A DNA stretch of 64,000 nucleotides from Aliarcobacter lanthieri (GCF_013201625.1 NZ_CP053839.1:1736001-1800000), one strand, 5' to 3'. Shown: positions 36,958 to 46,687, numbered from the stretch's first letter. Translations and numbers: made by a program. The notes: generated by a model not told the origin, from the letters alone.

Positions 36958-37353
36958 TTGGCAACAAGAACACAAGCAAGAGAGTCAGTAATTGGACTAT
37001 TATATGCATATGATTTAGGGAATAATGAAATATCAAAATTTGTTGATGAACTTTTAGAAGAAAAAAAAATAAGAAATAATCAAAAAGAATTTGCTTTAAA
37101 TTTATTTAATGGAACAATTAACAATTTAAGTACAATTGATGATCAAATAAAAGCTTTCATAACGCAAGGAAACTTAGAAGATATAGGTTCTGTTGAAAAA
37201 TCTATTTTAAGACTTGCTATTTATGAAATTTTATTTGAAAACTTACCAAAAGCAGTTATTATTAATGAAGCTATTGAATTATCAAAAAGATTAGCAAGTG
37301 ATGGTGCACCAAAATTTGTAAATGCAATTTTAGATCAAGTAAAAAAGGCTTAA
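36958..37353 (+). CDS. nusB: Transcription antitermination factor NusB
   Basis: 131 aa, normal, starting at a TTG directly after rib[21 protein letters not shown] opens the RNA-binding helix bundle, and [24 protein letters not shown] near residue 80 is the family signature. NusB with NusE (S10) binds boxA RNA and helps rRNA operon transcription. The TTG start is supported by the spacing from ribH and by family alignment of the ATRxxAR start. pyrF follows 1 base after the stop. Confidence 0.95.
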   Translation: MATRTQARESVIGLLYAYDLGNNEISKFVDELLEEKKIRNNQKEFALNLFNGTINNLSTIDDQIKAFITQGNLEDIGSVEKSILRLAIYEILFENLPKAVIINEAIELSKRLASDGAPKFVNAILDQVKKA

Positions 37354-37354
37354 G

Positions 37355-38053
37355 ATGAAAAAAGATATGAAACTTTGTGTATCTTTAGATTTGGAAAGTT
37401 CAAAAGAAAATCTAGCTCTTGTAGAAAAAATAAAAGATTTTGATGTATGGTTAAAAGTAGGATTTAGAACATATTTAAGAGATGGAAAAAAATTTTTAGA
37501 AGATTTAAAAGCTATAAATCCAAATTTTAAAATATTTTTAGATTTAAAACTATACGATATTCCAAATACTATGGCAGATGCAGCTCAAGATATATCTAAT
37601 TTTGGAATTGTTGATATGTTCAACGTTCATGCAAGTGCAGGAAGCCATGCTATGAAATCAGTTATGGATAGAATCAAAGATATACCAAATCGTCCTTTGG
37701 TATTAGCTGTTACAGCTCTTACTTCTTTTGATAATGAAAGCTTTAAAACAATATATAATGAAGATATAGATGAAAAAGCAAGAAAATTTGCAAAAGCTAC
37801 ATTTGAAGCTGGACTTGATGGAGTTGTTTGTTCTGCTTTTGAAAGCCTCGATATCAAAAATAACACTTCAAAAGAGTTTATTACACTTTGTCCTGGTATT
37901 CGTCCATTTGGAGAAGATAGTGGGGATCAAAAAAGAGTTGCAGATATAAAATTCTCAAAAGATAATGCTGTAGATTTTATTGTAGTGGGAAGACCTATAT
38001 ATAAAAGTGAGAATCCACAAGAAATTGTTAAAAAAATTCTAGAAAATATCTAA
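37355..38053 (+). CDS. pyrF: Orotidine 5'-phosphate decarboxylase
   Basis: 232 aa, normal. The catalytic Asp-Lys-Asp array is in [12 protein letters not shown] near residue 70, CVSLDLES is at the start, and the phosphate-binding CPGIRPFG near residue 180 and [11 protein letters not shown] near 210 close the active site. It converts OMP to UMP, the last step of UMP synthesis. It is the third gene of the ribH-nusB-pyrF run, and about 80 bp separate it from the tRNA cluster. Confidence 0.96.
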   Translation: MKKDMKLCVSLDLESSKENLALVEKIKDFDVWLKVGFRTYLRDGKKFLEDLKAINPNFKIFLDLKLYDIPNTMADAAQDISNFGIVDMFNVHASAGSHAMKSVMDRIKDIPNRPLVLAVTALTSFDNESFKTIYNEDIDEKARKFAKATFEAGLDGVVCSAFESLDIKNNTSKEFITLCPGIRPFGEDSGDQKRVADIKFSKDNAVDFIVVGRPIYKSENPQEIVKKILENI

Positions 38054-38092
38054 TATTCATAAATTTTAAGGGTGTTTTAAGTCATAGACTAT

Positions 38093-38098
38093 TATAAT
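38093..38098 (+). promoter_or_regulatory. Putative -10 box for tRNA-Ser and tRNA-Ile2
   Basis: TATAAT lies 35 bases before tRNA-Ser, followed by a G/C-rich CCCGTCC which may be near the start site (a discriminator typical of stable RNA promoters). Confidence 0.5.
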
Positions 38099-38132
38099 TC
38101 CCGTCCTGATTTTATGAATATAAGATTAGAAA

Positions 38133-38220
38133 GGACAGTTGGGTGAGTTGGCTGAAACCACCTCCCTGCTAAGGAGACGTACTGGTAACGGTACCGAGGG
38201 TTCAAATCCCTCACTGTCCG
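38133..38220 (+). tRNA. tRNA-Ser (GCT)
   Basis: A long type II tRNA. The acceptor GGACAGT pairs with ACTGTCC, the anticodon loop CTGCTAA has GCT, and there is a long variable arm. The T arm is GAGGG TTCAAAT CCCTC. Discriminator G, then CCA is encoded (to 38223). First of a seven-gene cluster. Confidence 0.95.
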
Positions 38221-38225
38221 CCACT

Positions 38226-38299
38226 GGGTCGTTAGCTCAGCTGGTTAGAGCACTCGGCTCATAACCGAGTGGTCGAAGGTTCGAGTCCTTCACGACCCA
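38226..38299 (+). tRNA. tRNA with CAT anticodon, probably Ile2 (lysidine type)
   Basis: The acceptor GGGTCGT pairs with ACGACCC, anticodon CAT, CCA encoded to 38302. Three CAT tRNAs lie in this cluster. The anticodon arm and T arm here (ACTCGGCTCATAACCGAGT) resemble tRNA-Ile2 of other bacteria, where CAT is changed to lysidine-AU by TilS. An elongator-Met reading remains possible. Confidence 0.85.
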
Positions 38300-38344
38300 C
38301 CAGTTAACTTTAAAGATATTAAGTTCAATTTAATATTTTTTCAG

Positions 38345-38350
38345 TATAAT
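38345..38350 (+). promoter_or_regulatory. Putative -10 box for the tRNA-Gly to Gln segment
   Basis: CAGTATAATTCC holds TATAAT 35 bases before tRNA-Gly. It sits in the 80-base gap after tRNA-Ile2, so the cluster may have two promoters. Confidence 0.5.
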
Positions 38351-38384
38351 TCCAACCTTAAAATTGAAAAGTTTTAAAGTTTAT

Positions 38385-38458
38385 GCGGGAGTAGCTCAGT
38401 TGGCTAGAGCTTCTGCCTTCCAAGCAGACTGTCGCGAGTTCGAGTCTCGTCTCCCGCT
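38385..38458 (+). tRNA. tRNA-Gly (TCC)
   Basis: The acceptor GCGGGAG pairs with CTCCCGC, anticodon loop CTTCCAA (TCC), discriminator T, CCA encoded to 38461. Its sequence is the same as the minus-strand copy at 61594-61667. Confidence 0.96.
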
Positions 38459-38491
38459 CCACTTTTTTATAAAGTGCGTTCTTTTATTTAT

Positions 38492-38565
<74 letters not shown>

Positions 38566-38583
38566 CCAAATTTCAATTTTTAT

Positions 38584-38657
38584 GTCAAAGTAGCTCAGCT
38601 GGCTAGAGCGCTGGTCTCATAAGCCGGAGGTCGAGAGTTCAAGTCTCTCTTTTGACA
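38584..38657 (+). tRNA. tRNA-Met (CAT), elongator
   Basis: The acceptor GTCAAAG pairs with TTTTGAC (one G-T), anticodon CAT, CCA encoded to 38660. The D arm GTAGCTCAGCTGGCTAGAGC and variable GAGGTCG resemble elongator Met tRNAs. The other CAT gene at 38226 better fits Ile2. Confidence 0.88.
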
Positions 38658-38679
38658 CCATTAAAAATAATATAAAAGT

Positions 38680-38753
38680 GCTGGTGTAGCTCAGTTGGCT
38701 AGAGCAGCTGATTTGTAATCAGCAGGTCGGGGGTTCGACTCCCTTCACCAGCT
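38680..38753 (+). tRNA. tRNA-Thr (TGT)
   Basis: The acceptor GCTGGTG pairs with CACCAGC, anticodon TGT in ATTTGTAAT, discriminator T, CCA encoded to 38756. Same sequence as the minus-strand copy at 61819-61892. Confidence 0.96.
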
Positions 38754-38773
38754 CCACTTTTATTTAATCCTTC

Positions 38774-38845
38774 TGGGGTATCGCCAAGCGGTAAGGCAAC
38801 GGTTTTTGGTACCGTCACTCGAAGGTTCGAATCCTTCTACCCCAT
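38774..38845 (+). tRNA. tRNA-Gln (TTG)
   Basis: The acceptor TGGGGTA pairs with TACCCCA, anticodon TTG in TTTTGGT, CCA encoded to 38848. The D loop is short. It is the last gene of the cluster; the 145 bases that follow hold only a hairpin and the end of tpsB. Confidence 0.95.
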
Positions 38846-38922
38846 CCATATATAAAATCTCTTAATTTTTTTATCACTTTATTTTGTTGTTTAAATATAC
38901 TTATTTATAATATTAAAGTTTC

Positions 38923-38960
38923 TCAAAGAGAGTAATTATATTTTATAAAATTCTCTTTGA
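38923..38960. other. Hairpin between tRNA cluster and tpsB
   Basis: TCAAAGAGA (38923-38931) pairs with TCTCTTTGA (38952-38960) across a 20-nt AT-rich loop. It may stop the tRNA transcript or the tpsB transcript. No strong T run is seen on either side. Confidence 0.5.
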
Positions 38961-38990
38961 AAAATATGAAAGAAGTAAAGCTTCTAAGCT

Positions 38991-40655
38991 CTAAAATAAG
39001 ATTCCTGCTTGAAATAATAATTTACTATTTTTATGACCTCTATTTTCACTTTGAACTTGATCAGAATTTAATGTCCATGCCATTTGAGCTTTTGCAAAAA
39101 AATCTTTATATCCTACATAATATCCAATTCCTATATCTTTTAATGTTTTTCTTTTAAATGTTGAATCTGTATTTACCTCTTGATATACATTTCCCATGTC
39201 GTAGAATAAGCCAACTTTATGAGAATAAAAATTTATACTAGGTAGTTTAGATAATAATTCAAAATTTAATATATAACCATTATCTGCACTTTGTTCACTA
39301 TCTGGATATACTTTAACAGCATAAGCTCCACCTAAAGACAAATCTTCACTACCATCAAGATTCTTATTGCCTAATACTTTTTGTGCAGTTAAATTAGAGT
39401 TAAAAGAAAGAATTTCATTGAATACTATTTCATTTGATATATAAGTATCTATTTTATTATAATTTCCATCATCTGCATTTAGACTAGATAAATTACCTGA
39501 TGTAAAATTAAAATTTACAAATAATCGTGAAGGTAAATCTCCTAAAAAGTAACTTTTTTCATAATCAACACTTGCAACAAAAGAGTTTATATTTTTATCT
39601 TCATATTTTAAATCTGATACATAATCATTAAAATCTTTATGGTAATATTTTAATCTTGTCCAAAGAGATTCATCTGTAGTTCTAAGAATAGGATAAGATA
39701 AGCCTACTTCATATATATTTGAATTGCCATCATAGTTTGAACTTTTATACTCTTTTATCAAATTATAATCTATCCTACTATATGAGAAATTTGCTTTTAA
39801 TCCATAAGAATTTAAAGGTAGTTCATAAGCCAATCTTCCATTTCTCAAATCTGCTCCATTTGAAACTAATCCAGAAAGAGTTAATTTATCTCCAATATTA
39901 AAAGGGCTATTTACATTCGCTAATGCTTGAAGTCTATTATATCCTGTATATCTACTTCCATAATTATCAAGTACTACATAACCATCTATCCTTTGTTGGC
40001 CTTGTGTTTCTATATTAAAATCACTACTTCCTACTTGTTCTCCTGGGCTTATTTGAGCTTTAGATACTCTCACACCTGCTCTATCATTGATAAGTAACAT
40101 AGATCTTTCAATAGTTTTACTATTAATAACAGTTTGTTTTTTTGTATTATCAAATATTTGTTGAATGATACTATTATCTACTAAAGAGTTATTTTCTATA
40201 TTAAAACTACCATAAGTACCCTCTAATATTGTAATAATTAATATATTTTCATTTTCAACAATATCTTGTTTACCTACATAAGATCTAGCTACAAAATAAC
40301 CTTTATCTCTATAAAGTTTTGTAACTACACTTAGAATTTCTTGAATTTGATTAAATGTTAAATCTTGATTTTCAAATTCTTTTATAGTATTTAAAATATC
40401 ATCTGATGATATTTTTGTATTACCATTTACTTGAAATTTTTTTATAAATATTGTTTCAGAACTACTATCACTTTTTATACTATCACTAATCTCTGAAGTA
40501 TCAACAGTAGATATACTTTTATTTTTTAAAGGTACATCTTTTGGTACTTGTATTTGTCTTTCTATTGTACTACTATTTACATTTGGTATATTTGCTCCTA
40601 GTAGAATTACACTACTAAATATTGACAAACTGATTATCTTATTTATTTTTATCAT
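38991..40655 (-). CDS. TpsB / ShlB-FhaC family outer-membrane transporter
   Basis: 554 aa from the ATG at 40655 (MIKINKIISLSIF), which has AAGGA 7 nt upstream. The longer start at 40682 would overlap the tpsA stop. Layout: signal peptide (1-25), POTRA 1 (IFIKKFQVNGNTKISSDDIL near residue 70), POTRA 2 (near 140-215), then a 16-strand barrel ending in Phe (AGILF), typical of outer-membrane proteins. It exports the TpsA protein encoded just upstream, with a 10-bp gap. The region from residue 185 (RAGVRVSKAQISPG) marks the POTRA-to-barrel link. Confidence 0.9.
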   Translation of the reverse strand: MIKINKIISLSIFSSVILLGANIPNVNSSTIERQIQVPKDVPLKNKSISTVDTSEISDSIKSDSSSETIFIKKFQVNGNTKISSDDILNTIKEFENQDLTFNQIQEILSVVTKLYRDKGYFVARSYVGKQDIVENENILIITILEGTYGSFNIENNSLVDNSIIQQIFDNTKKQTVINSKTIERSMLLINDRAGVRVSKAQISPGEQVGSSDFNIETQGQQRIDGYVVLDNYGSRYTGYNRLQALANVNSPFNIGDKLTLSGLVSNGADLRNGRLAYELPLNSYGLKANFSYSRIDYNLIKEYKSSNYDGNSNIYEVGLSYPILRTTDESLWTRLKYYHKDFNDYVSDLKYEDKNINSFVASVDYEKSYFLGDLPSRLFVNFNFTSGNLSSLNADDGNYNKIDTYISNEIVFNEILSFNSNLTAQKVLGNKNLDGSEDLSLGGAYAVKVYPDSEQSADNGYILNFELLSKLPSINFYSHKVGLFYDMGNVYQEVNTDSTFKRKTLKDIGIGYYVGYKDFFAKAQMAWTLNSDQVQSENRGHKNSKLLFQAGILF

Positions 40656-40665
40656 TTTAATTTCC

Positions 40666-43600
40666 TTATTTATCATTTTCATCTAAGTTTATATCTATAG
40701 CAATATTTTCTGGCATTTTTATACCACCATCTATTATTCTAATATTTTGATTTGAACTCAATGCTATCACTTCTACATTTTGATTTATATCTATTTTAGA
40801 ACTATCTTTATCTGGTATGTTATTTGTAGATTGATATTCTCTAGTATTTATATGTGTAATCCTATCTATACTATCTACTATTTTTTGCATATTTGGTTGT
40901 GGTTCAGGTTGTGGTTCAGGTTGTGGTTCAGGTTGTGGTTGTGGTTCAGGTTGTGGTTTTGGCTCAACTTGTGCTAAAACAAATAAATATGCACCTTGAT
41001 AACTTACATCATAATTCTTATTTACACTTTCTACACTAGAATCTAACCAAATATTATAAGTTCCAGCTGGACTTGTAGTTGTTGCATTTGTTTGTAAAAT
41101 CACATTTAAAGTATCTCCATCTATTAAACCATTTGCTACATAAGTTAATTGTGGATTTTCTTCTCCTTGTTTTTTACTTTTACTATCTACTGCTAAATTG
41201 ATAATTTTTTTGCTGATTGTATATGTTCCGTTTGTATATGAAATATTATAGTTATCTGAATTCAATCCACTTAAGTTTGTAGTATATGTTCCTGCATTTT
41301 TCTCTGATATTTTACCACTTAATATTCCAGTTAAAACTGTTTGATTTTCATTATTTACAAATCCATCATATTGTAAAGCACTATTATAAACTAATCCATC
41401 ATAAGTTTTTGAACCACTTGATGCTATAACAGATAAATCTGCTTTATTTATAACTAAACTTCCAACACTATTTCCAGTGTTTGCAGTTTCATATCCACTT
41501 TTTAAAACTTGAATTAATATATTATTATATGTTCCAGCATTGATATAGCTTGTAAGAATATTGTTATTACTATCTACAAAATTATAATCTGTTCCAAGTA
41601 TCCAAGAAGCATAATCAACTCCAAAAATAGTTGAAGAATTCCACAATGAACTTAAAAATATATTCTGTCCATTATAAGTTTTTGTTTGAGTATCTAAAGT
41701 ATATGCCAAAGATACTATAGGATTTGGATTTATATACCATTTTCCATCTCTTAAGATTGGTGTTCCCAATTCTAAATCATTATCTTCAAATATATTCCAA
41801 CTAGCATTTTTAAAAGTATTTATATTTTGAAGTTCTGATGTTGTTTTTCCATAGTTAGATTCATCAATCATATTTGGATTTACTGTTTTATTATAAAAAG
41901 AGTGTGTAGTTATCCCAAGATTATCACCAACTAATCCTCCTTTATTCATTCCACTACTTTCTACTTTTCCACTTGAATAGGAATTTTCTATTAAACCTGC
42001 TGCATAGTTAGATCCAACTAAGCCACCTACCTTATTATTTCCTTTTACATCTGCTATTGCATATGAATTTATTATTTTTCCAATATTTCCTCCAACTAAA
42101 CCACCTACTATTTGATTATATGATACTACTTTCCCAATATAATAAGAATTTTCTATTAAACCTCCTTCAGAGTTAAATCCAGCTAATCCCCCTAAATTAA
42201 TATATCCAGCTGTTACATCTACTTTTGAATAAGAGTTTATTATCTTTCCAGCATTATTTTTTCCAATTAATCCCCCAGATTCAGACCCAGCAAATATTTT
42301 TCCTGTAGAATAAGAATTTTCTACTATTGTATTATACATATCTCCTATTAACGCTCCAGTACGAGATGAAGCCTTAATATCTACATCTTCTAATCCAATA
42401 TTTTTTATTGTTGCATTTTCTGTAACTCCAAATAAACCTCTCTCACTAGAAGAAGTATCTATTTTTAAATTAGATATAGTATGCCCTAAACCATCAAACC
42501 TTCCAGTAAATTTATTTATTTTATCACCTATTGGTGTCCAATTTAATCCAGTTAAATCAATATCAACTCCTAAAACATAGTTTCCAGATTTATTATTATT
42601 CATATTTTCTACTTGTACTGGATTATAAATTATACTCCAGTTTATTTCACTATTATTTCCTTTTTTTGTACTAAATGTATTACCATAATATATAAAATTG
42701 ATTTTTCCATCTTTTCCAAAATAGTAATTACCATTTACAACATTTTTTGAATAATTTAATCTTATAGAAGCGCTATTAGCATTTATATTTTTATTTATGT
42801 ATATACTATTTCCCGAAATCAAGTTTATACCCTGCATATTTGGAGGGAACATTGGTTCTCCATAAATATCAATATTTTCATTTATGTATATACTATCTCC
42901 AGCTTCTAAAGTTATCATATTAAGTACAGGAATAGTTAATGTTTCATTTACATAGATATTTTCATCAGCTTGAATTGTTACATTTCCACCATGTAGAGCA
43001 GATTGAATAGCAGTTGCACTTATACTCTCTCCACTTAGATTACTTCCACCATTTGATTCTATTGTTACATTTACAGGGTCTATTAGCCAAGTTCCAGTTG
43101 TGATTTTTGCACCATCAGTCACATTTAAACTTTTTCCACTTGTTTCAACAAATCCATTTTTTGCTTCTATAGTTCCACTTATATTTGCTTTTCCACCATG
43201 TGCAAAGACTATAACTTCACTTTTTAAGTTATCTATACTATTTGCTTCTATAATCCCACTATTATTTACAACACCTTTAAGTAATTCGTTCTTTGCATTT
43301 GTTGTAAGATATACATTTCCACCATTTGCAACAATTAAATTATCATTTTCTATAAGAGCATCAAGTACTCCTTTATTTACTTTTAAAGAGATATTTGAAT
43401 TATCATCTAAAGTCAAATTTATATCACTTGCTCCTACTAAATGTATAGTTCCTTTATGTACTTCTATTTTCCCTTTATTTGTAACACTATTTGCTATAAA
43501 CGTTGCATAAGTTTTTTCTAAAGATTTTATCTCTCCTTCATTTAAAATTGTTACTTTTGAATTTCCTTTAAAATTATAATTACCATTTAAAAAATCTTCA

Positions 43601-44010
43601 TTCAAAATATCTTTTGTAGAGGCTAAAATACCTGAAGTATTTACTTTTGCATTTTTGCCAAATAATATTCCATTACTATTTATAAGCCAAACTTGTCCAT
43701 TTGCATTCAATGCACCATCTATAATAGACTTTTCACTACCTACAACTCTATTTAAAGTAATTGAGTTAGAATTGGGTTGATTAAAATTTACTGTTTCTCC
43801 ATTTGCTATATTAAAACTTTGCCAATTTATGATAGATTTATTTGTACTTTGATTTATATTTGTTGTATTTCCAACTTGATTTATAGTTGCTGTACCATTT
43901 ACTACTGTTCCTCCACTTGGTGTTCCATATAAATTTGAAGCAACTACAAGTGATATTAATCCACCTTTTAATATACGAAATCTTGAGCTAAACTCAAATA
44001 CCTTTTTCAT
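40666..44010 (-). CDS. TpsA exoprotein, filamentous haemagglutinin-like adhesin
   Basis: 1114 aa, short for the family. The extended signal peptide (residues 1-29) ends at LYGTP. The haemagglutination-activity domain (about 30-150) has QSFNIANGETVNFNQP and VWLINSNGILFGKNAKVNTSG, the TPS signature. Beta-helix follows, then about five GLUG-type repeats (residues 545-700, GGLVG/ENSYS units), then two or three MBG/YDG-like domains (near 780-1000), a PEPQ-rich linker (about 1013-1038) and a short tail. It is secreted by TpsB. Adhesion is the usual role; the target is unknown. Confidence 0.88.
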   Translation of the reverse strand: MKKVFEFSSRFRILKGGLISLVVASNLYGTPSGGTVVNGTATINQVGNTTNINQSTNKSIINWQSFNIANGETVNFNQPNSNSITLNRVVGSEKSIIDGALNANGQVWLINSNGILFGKNAKVNTSGILASTKDILNEDFLNGNYNFKGNSKVTILNEGEIKSLEKTYATFIANSVTNKGKIEVHKGTIHLVGASDINLTLDDNSNISLKVNKGVLDALIENDNLIVANGGNVYLTTNAKNELLKGVVNNSGIIEANSIDNLKSEVIVFAHGGKANISGTIEAKNGFVETSGKSLNVTDGAKITTGTWLIDPVNVTIESNGGSNLSGESISATAIQSALHGGNVTIQADENIYVNETLTIPVLNMITLEAGDSIYINENIDIYGEPMFPPNMQGINLISGNSIYINKNINANSASIRLNYSKNVVNGNYYFGKDGKINFIYYGNTFSTKKGNNSEINWSIIYNPVQVENMNNNKSGNYVLGVDIDLTGLNWTPIGDKINKFTGRFDGLGHTISNLKIDTSSSERGLFGVTENATIKNIGLEDVDIKASSRTGALIGDMYNTIVENSYSTGKIFAGSESGGLIGKNNAGKIINSYSKVDVTAGYINLGGLAGFNSEGGLIENSYYIGKVVSYNQIVGGLVGGNIGKIINSYAIADVKGNNKVGGLVGSNYAAGLIENSYSSGKVESSGMNKGGLVGDNLGITTHSFYNKTVNPNMIDESNYGKTTSELQNINTFKNASWNIFEDNDLELGTPILRDGKWYINPNPIVSLAYTLDTQTKTYNGQNIFLSSLWNSSTIFGVDYASWILGTDYNFVDSNNNILTSYINAGTYNNILIQVLKSGYETANTGNSVGSLVINKADLSVIASSGSKTYDGLVYNSALQYDGFVNNENQTVLTGILSGKISEKNAGTYTTNLSGLNSDNYNISYTNGTYTISKKIINLAVDSKSKKQGEENPQLTYVANGLIDGDTLNVILQTNATTTSPAGTYNIWLDSSVESVNKNYDVSYQGAYLFVLAQVEPKPQPEPQPQPEPQPEPQPEPQPNMQKIVDSIDRITHINTREYQSTNNIPDKDSSKIDINQNVEVIALSSNQNIRIIDGGIKMPENIAIDINLDENDK
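40895..40960. repeat. 12-bp repeats coding PEPQ linker in tpsA
   Basis: The unit GGTTGTGGTTCA is seen in a tandem run (three full units, a 6-bp half unit, one full unit and a variant). All units are multiples of three, so gain or loss changes only the length of a Pro-Glu-Pro-Gln linker. Confidence 0.9.
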
Positions 44011-44041
44011 ATTAATAACTCTCCTTTTGAAATTTTATTTG

Positions 44042-44047
44042 ATTATA
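44042..44047 (-). promoter_or_regulatory. Putative -10 box for tpsA
   Basis: Minus-strand TATAAT lies 31 bases before the tpsA ATG, with AAAAGGAGAG as the ribosome site. It lies in the 125-bp divergent spacer shared with the response regulator gene. Confidence 0.5.
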
Positions 44048-44135
44048 TTTCGTTAAAGTCGTAGAAAAGTCAAATAAAAAAAGTTTTCTTAAATTTTTAG
44101 TTACAATTTTTAAGCTATAAAAAATAAGGGGAAAT

Positions 44136-44816
44136 ATGATAAAACTTAAAAATTTTAATATCTTATTCGTAGAAGATGATTTAAAAATACAATCAAATAT
44201 GAATAAAATATTAGGGATGATTTTTAATAAAGTTTTTATAGCAAATGATGGTTTAGAGGCTCTTAAAATTTTTGATGAAAATATTATTCATCTTATAATC
44301 ACAGATTATGAGATGCCAAATATGGATGGATATGAATTTTCAAAAAAAATGAGAGAGAGAAGTTTTAACATACCTATAATAATTTTAAGTAACCATACAG
44401 ATAAAGATAAACTTCTAAAATGTATTCCTCTAAATCTCACTTCGTACTTAGAAAAACCAATAATTTATGAAAAACTACTTAAAGTTTTAATGATATGTGA
44501 AAAACAAATTGATGAATCTTCTATTTTTAAATATAAATTAGATAATCAAACTATTTATAATTTTAGAACTAAAGAATTAATACAAAATAAAACTTTTACT
44601 AAACTAACTGCACTAGAAATAATAGTTTTTGAATATTTATTAGATAAAAAAAATCAAATCGTATCCAAAGAAGAATTACTATATATTTTGAACAAGGATG
44701 ATTATTATGATGATATATCCTTAAAAAATATTATTTATAGATTAAAAAAGAAATTTAAGAACAACTCTTTAATTGTAAATCAAAAAAATTTTGGATATAT
44801 GTTGAAAATACAATGA
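44136..44816 (+). CDS. OmpR-family response regulator
   Basis: 226 aa. The receiver domain (1-120) keeps the acid pair in FVEDD, the phosphorylated Asp near residue 56 in ITDYEMPNMDG, Ser in ILSNHT and Lys near 106 in LEKPI. The C-terminal winged helix (about 135-226) has LTALEIIVFEYLLDKK and NIIYRLKKKFK. It is divergent from tpsA and overlaps the sensor kinase gene by 4 nt (ATGA), so the pair is one unit. It probably controls nearby genes, with tpsAB the first candidates because they share the spacer. AGGGG gives a strong ribosome site. Confidence 0.9.
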   Translation: MIKLKNFNILFVEDDLKIQSNMNKILGMIFNKVFIANDGLEALKIFDENIIHLIITDYEMPNMDGYEFSKKMRERSFNIPIIILSNHTDKDKLLKCIPLNLTSYLEKPIIYEKLLKVLMICEKQIDESSIFKYKLDNQTIYNFRTKELIQNKTFTKLTALEIIVFEYLLDKKNQIVSKEELLYILNKDDYYDDISLKNIIYRLKKKFKNNSLIVNQKNFGYMLKIQ

Positions 44817-46687
44817 TAAAAAAATTACTTATATTTATACTCTTCTCAAACTTTGTATTTGCAGAGATTATTATAGAAAACTCATCTTTTAATAAGGTAT
44901 ATTTAGAACAATATACTAAAGTATTTATAGATGAAAGTTCTAATTTAGGTTTTGAAGATATCAAAAATAAAGAGTTTAAATTTACTTCAAGATTTAATTA
45001 TACTGCTACAAAATCAGCTATTTGGAGCTCTTTTAGTATAAAATCTCTACAAAATATAGAAGTTTATTTTGAAAATATAAAAGCTGGTGTTGATTTAATT
45101 GATGTTTATATTGTAAAAGATGGTAGCTTATTAAAAAAAATAGAATTGGGTGATTATAGAGATATCAAGAATAGGGAAATTCAAACAAGGAATAGTGCTT
45201 TTGTTTTGAATTTAGAAGAAAATTCTACTTATGACTTTTTTATAAAACATAACTCATATAGTGGTATTTCGGTTATTTGGGAGATTTATAATAACTCAAA
45301 TTATACACAACTTTTAAGTTTTCGTTCACTTATATGGGGTATTTTTATAGGAACTATATTCGTACTAGCTTTTCATAATATATTTATATATTTTTCTATA
45401 AAAGAGAAAGCTTTTTTGTTTTATGTAATTTTTATAATATCTTCATCAATATATCAACTGATTGCAAATGGTATTTTTTATGAATATTTTAGAGATATTG
45501 ACCTAAATATTTTAAATGGACTTAATTGGATTTTCGCATATACTACCCTCTTTTTAGTACTAATTTTTCATTTATTTGTATTAAAACCTAAAAAAGAGTC
45601 TTTTAGTTTTAAATTAATTATTTTATCAATAGTACTTGTACTTTTAACAATAATTTACTACTCATTTTCTTTTAAATATCCAGATATTAGGTACAATGTA
45701 ATATATACAAACTATATCTCATATTTTTCTATATTTACTTTATTATTTACTAGTTTTTTATCATATAGAAAAGGTAAAAAAGATGCAAAAAAATATTTTA
45801 TAGTATTAATTATTTATATACTCTTGCTATTTTATGTAGTATATATTTTAATTGGAAATTTTGAGTATTTTGAAAACTTTTGGCTTTTTATTCCACTACT
45901 TACACTAATTGATGTATCTTTATTTACAATAATTTTATATTCAAAGCTAAAAGATATAGAAAAACAAAGAAATGACCAAGTACATTTTATAATCTCACAA
46001 TCTAGATTTACAAGTCTTGGCAATAATGTTGCAAATATGATTCATCAATGGAAAAATCCTATTGCTCAAATAGGTTCTCAAGTAACATTACTTGAAGCAA
46101 CATATAATCTTGACAATAAAAATTATATAAAAACTTCAAAAGAGATAATTCCCCATATAAAATCTAGTATTTTATTTCTAAAAGATACAATGAATGATAT
46201 ATATAATTTTTATAGAAATCCTAGTGAAAAAGAAAGATTTTTCATTCAAGAACAAATAGATACTTTACTTAGAATTTTAAAAAATGAACTAGAAATAAAT
46301 TATATAAAAGTAAATTTAGATATTGAAAATATAGAACTTTATAACTATAAAACTAGTTTTCTAAATATTATTATGATATTACTTGAAAATGCTATATTTC
46401 AGTTAAAATATTTTAAAAAAGAAGATAGAAGAATAGTGATAATTGCAGAAAAATCATCAGATAATACAGTCAAAATTATAATTGAAGATAATGGAGGAGG
46501 AATTCCCAAAGAACATCTAAACTCCATATTCGATTTAAATTTTAGTACAAAAAATAAATCTGGTAGTGGTATTGGATTAGCATTAGCAAAAACATTAGTT
46601 GAAACAAGATTAAATGCTAAAATAGAAGTAATAAATAGTACTAAAGGTGCTAAATTTACAATTACTTTAAATAACTATGAAAAATAA
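44813..46687 (+). CDS. 7TMR-DISM sensor histidine kinase
   Basis: 624 aa. The signal peptide (1-18) is followed by a periplasmic 7TMR-DISMED2 domain (about 20-150), seven membrane segments (about 165-365), a linker, then the His-box NMIHQWKNPIAQ with His near residue 411. The ATPase domain has LENAIFQ near 525, EDNGGGIP near 558 and GSGIGLALAK near 585. The ligand of DISMED2 domains is often a sugar or carbohydrate-related signal, but here it is unknown. It phosphorylates the regulator encoded directly upstream. Its 3' end overlaps the PIN gene by 11 nt. Confidence 0.9.
   Translation: MIKKLLIFILFSNFVFAEIIIENSSFNKVYLEQYTKVFIDESSNLGFEDIKNKEFKFTSRFNYTATKSAIWSSFSIKSLQNIEVYFENIKAGVDLIDVYIVKDGSLLKKIELGDYRDIKNREIQTRNSAFVLNLEENSTYDFFIKHNSYSGISVIWEIYNNSNYTQLLSFRSLIWGIFIGTIFVLAFHNIFIYFSIKEKAFLFYVIFIISSSIYQLIANGIFYEYFRDIDLNILNGLNWIFAYTTLFLVLIFHLFVLKPKKESFSFKLIILSIVLVLLTIIYYSFSFKYPDIRYNVIYTNYISYFSIFTLLFTSFLSYRKGKKDAKKYFIVLIIYILLLFYVVYILIGNFEYFENFWLFIPLLTLIDVSLFTIILYSKLKDIEKQRNDQVHFIISQSRFTSLGNNVANMIHQWKNPIAQIGSQVTLLEATYNLDNKNYIKTSKEIIPHIKSSILFLKDTMNDIYNFYRNPSEKERFFIQEQIDTLLRILKNELEINYIKVNLDIENIELYNYKTSFLNIIMILLENAIFQLKYFKKEDRRIVIIAEKSSDNTVKIIIEDNGGGIPKEHLNSIFDLNFSTKNKSGSGIGLALAKTLVETRLNAKIEVINSTKGAKFTITLNNYEK

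Noticed and set aside
40780-40977. Plus-strand 65-aa frame rich in Leu-Trp-Phe-Arg
   Set aside because: It is the antisense of the PEPQ-coding repeats in tpsA and not a real protein.
40666-44010. TpsA with a C-terminal toxin, as in contact-dependent inhibition
   Set aside because: The protein ends shortly after the PEPQ linker; there is no toxin-like domain and no small immunity gene follows (tpsB follows).
44836-44964. Minus-strand 69-aa frame opposite the kinase gene start
   Set aside because: Shadow of the real kinase frame; no family or ribosome site.
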